A stretch of DNA of 64,000 nucleotides from Aurantiacibacter marinus (lineage in GTDB: Bacteria > Pseudomonadota > Alphaproteobacteria > Sphingomonadales > Sphingomonadaceae), in the NCBI RefSeq assembly GCF_001021555.1, contig NZ_LDCP01000001.1, positions 372,001 to 436,000 of the forward strand. Reading direction: 5' to 3'. Positions 63,645 through 64,000 of the stretch are shown piece by piece (position 1 is the stretch's first letter; every line of letters begins with the position of its first letter). The notes beneath the pieces were generated by a model. That model had not been told where the DNA came from. It did no database searches and was given only the letters and a program-made list of their open reading frames with translations. The position numbers and the translations under genes are program-made.

Positions 63645-64000
63645 ATGATCGTTTTGGCGTCCAAGTCCTCATCGCGCCAGGCCATGCTGCGCGATGCGGG
63701 CGTTGCGTTCGAGGCGCGGCCCGCAAATCTCGATGAACGGGCGATCGAAGCGGCGATGCAAAGTGCGCCTCCGGCAGAGATTGCGCTAGCGCTTGCAGAG
63801 GCCAAGGCTCTGGCAGTTGCGGAGCCGGTGAAGCCCGTGCTCGGAAGCGATTCATTGGTGGTGGTCGATGGCCGCCGCTTTGATAAACCATCCAGCCACG
63901 CCGACGCGGTGGCACATTTGCGCTTTTTCTCGGGTAAGATCATGGAACTGCATTCGGCAGCTGCGCTTGCAAGGAATGGGGCGGTGGTCTGGAGCCACAC
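63645..64000 (+). CDS. Maf family nucleotide pyrophosphatase (partial)
   Basis: The first 118 codons of a Maf/YhdE-type protein; the rest is beyond the window. It starts IVLASKSSSRQAMLRDAGV. The catalytic region reads LGSDSLVVVDGRRFDKP, followed by LRFFSGKIMELHSAAAL. Family members hydrolyse dTTP, UTP or modified nucleotides and act as house-cleaning enzymes. The order ppsR-maf is conserved next to the origin in alphaproteobacteria, often followed by aroE, coaE and dnaQ. Confidence 0.93.
   Translation, partial: MIVLASKSSSRQAMLRDAGVAFEARPANLDERAIEAAMQSAPPAEIALALAEAKALAVAEPVKPVLGSDSLVVVDGRRFDKPSSHADAVAHLRFFSGKIMELHSAAALARNGAVVWSH

Overview
The window reads as a contiguous stretch of core chromosome from an alphaproteobacterium of the order Sphingomonadales, most likely an Erythrobacteraceae member (Erythrobacter / Altererythrobacter type). 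This assignment is an inference. It rests on the gene content (SciP, TrcR, bactofilin next to an M23 peptidase, CdnL/CarD, DUF6489 beside mnmE, HemJ, Suv3-like helicase plus FdxA), on the moderately high GC, and on the alphaproteobacterial order hemE - intergenic region - ppsR - maf at the right end. I see no transposase, integrase, phage gene, CRISPR array, rRNA or tRNA. Coding density is very high and many neighbours overlap by 1-8 bases.

Layout. 1-7.1 kb: the tail of etfA, a membrane-anchored methyltransferase, a DUF445 protein, and an RND efflux pump with its adaptor. 7.3-8.4 kb: a GlsB-type membrane protein and a two-gene unit ending in sciP, the CtrA antagonist. 8.5-17.2 kb: mnmA, a serine hydrolase facing a small membrane protein, a PhzF-like isomerase, a cation exporter, pdxH, a J-domain protein, a BrkB-type membrane protein and fabI. 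17.3-23.9 kb: a reverse-strand run proA-nadD-rsfS-rlmH-envC-ctpA-dsbB-coq7 covering proline and NAD synthesis, ribosome maturation, wall remodelling, disulfide formation and ubiquinone synthesis. 24.1-26.6 kb: M23 peptidase plus bactofilin, then trcR. 26.9-35.1 kb: quinone oxidoreductase, DUF1192, clpA, an M1 peptidase, and a DNA-repair pair (MBL exonuclease and ATP-dependent ligase). 35.1-41.3 kb: hemB heads an overlapping operon (GNAT, fused MFS/spermidine synthase, gamma-carbonic anhydrase) behind an M23 peptidase. 41.5-45.9 kb: Suv3-like helicase, an S4-domain gene broken by a stop codon, fdxA and carD. 46-52.2 kb: small exported proteins, tsaC/sua5, a DUF815 ATPase, a PQQ-type dehydrogenase and a free-methionine sulfoxide reductase.

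52.3-64 kb is the origin-proximal block: parB-parA-rsmG-mnmG-mnmE with several parS sites inside it, DUF6489, a dienelactone hydrolase, a BLUF photoreceptor, rho-hemJ-hemE, then a ~300-base AT-rich region with DnaA-box-like sequences, then ppsR and maf. The hemE/ppsR gap is where alphaproteobacterial origins (Caulobacter, Rickettsia) lie, so it is probably oriC, with the centromere 6-8 kb away.

I do not see an obviously new multi-gene system. The most useful observations are the probable oriC and parS cluster, the nonsense-interrupted S4 gene, the apparent ATC start of rlmH, a CtrA-like box before the sciP unit, a terminator-like hairpin in the trcR leader, a free-standing domain beside a serine hydrolase, a ligase/exonuclease pair lacking its usual helicase and phosphoesterase partners, and unusual extensions in the RND pump and ClpA.
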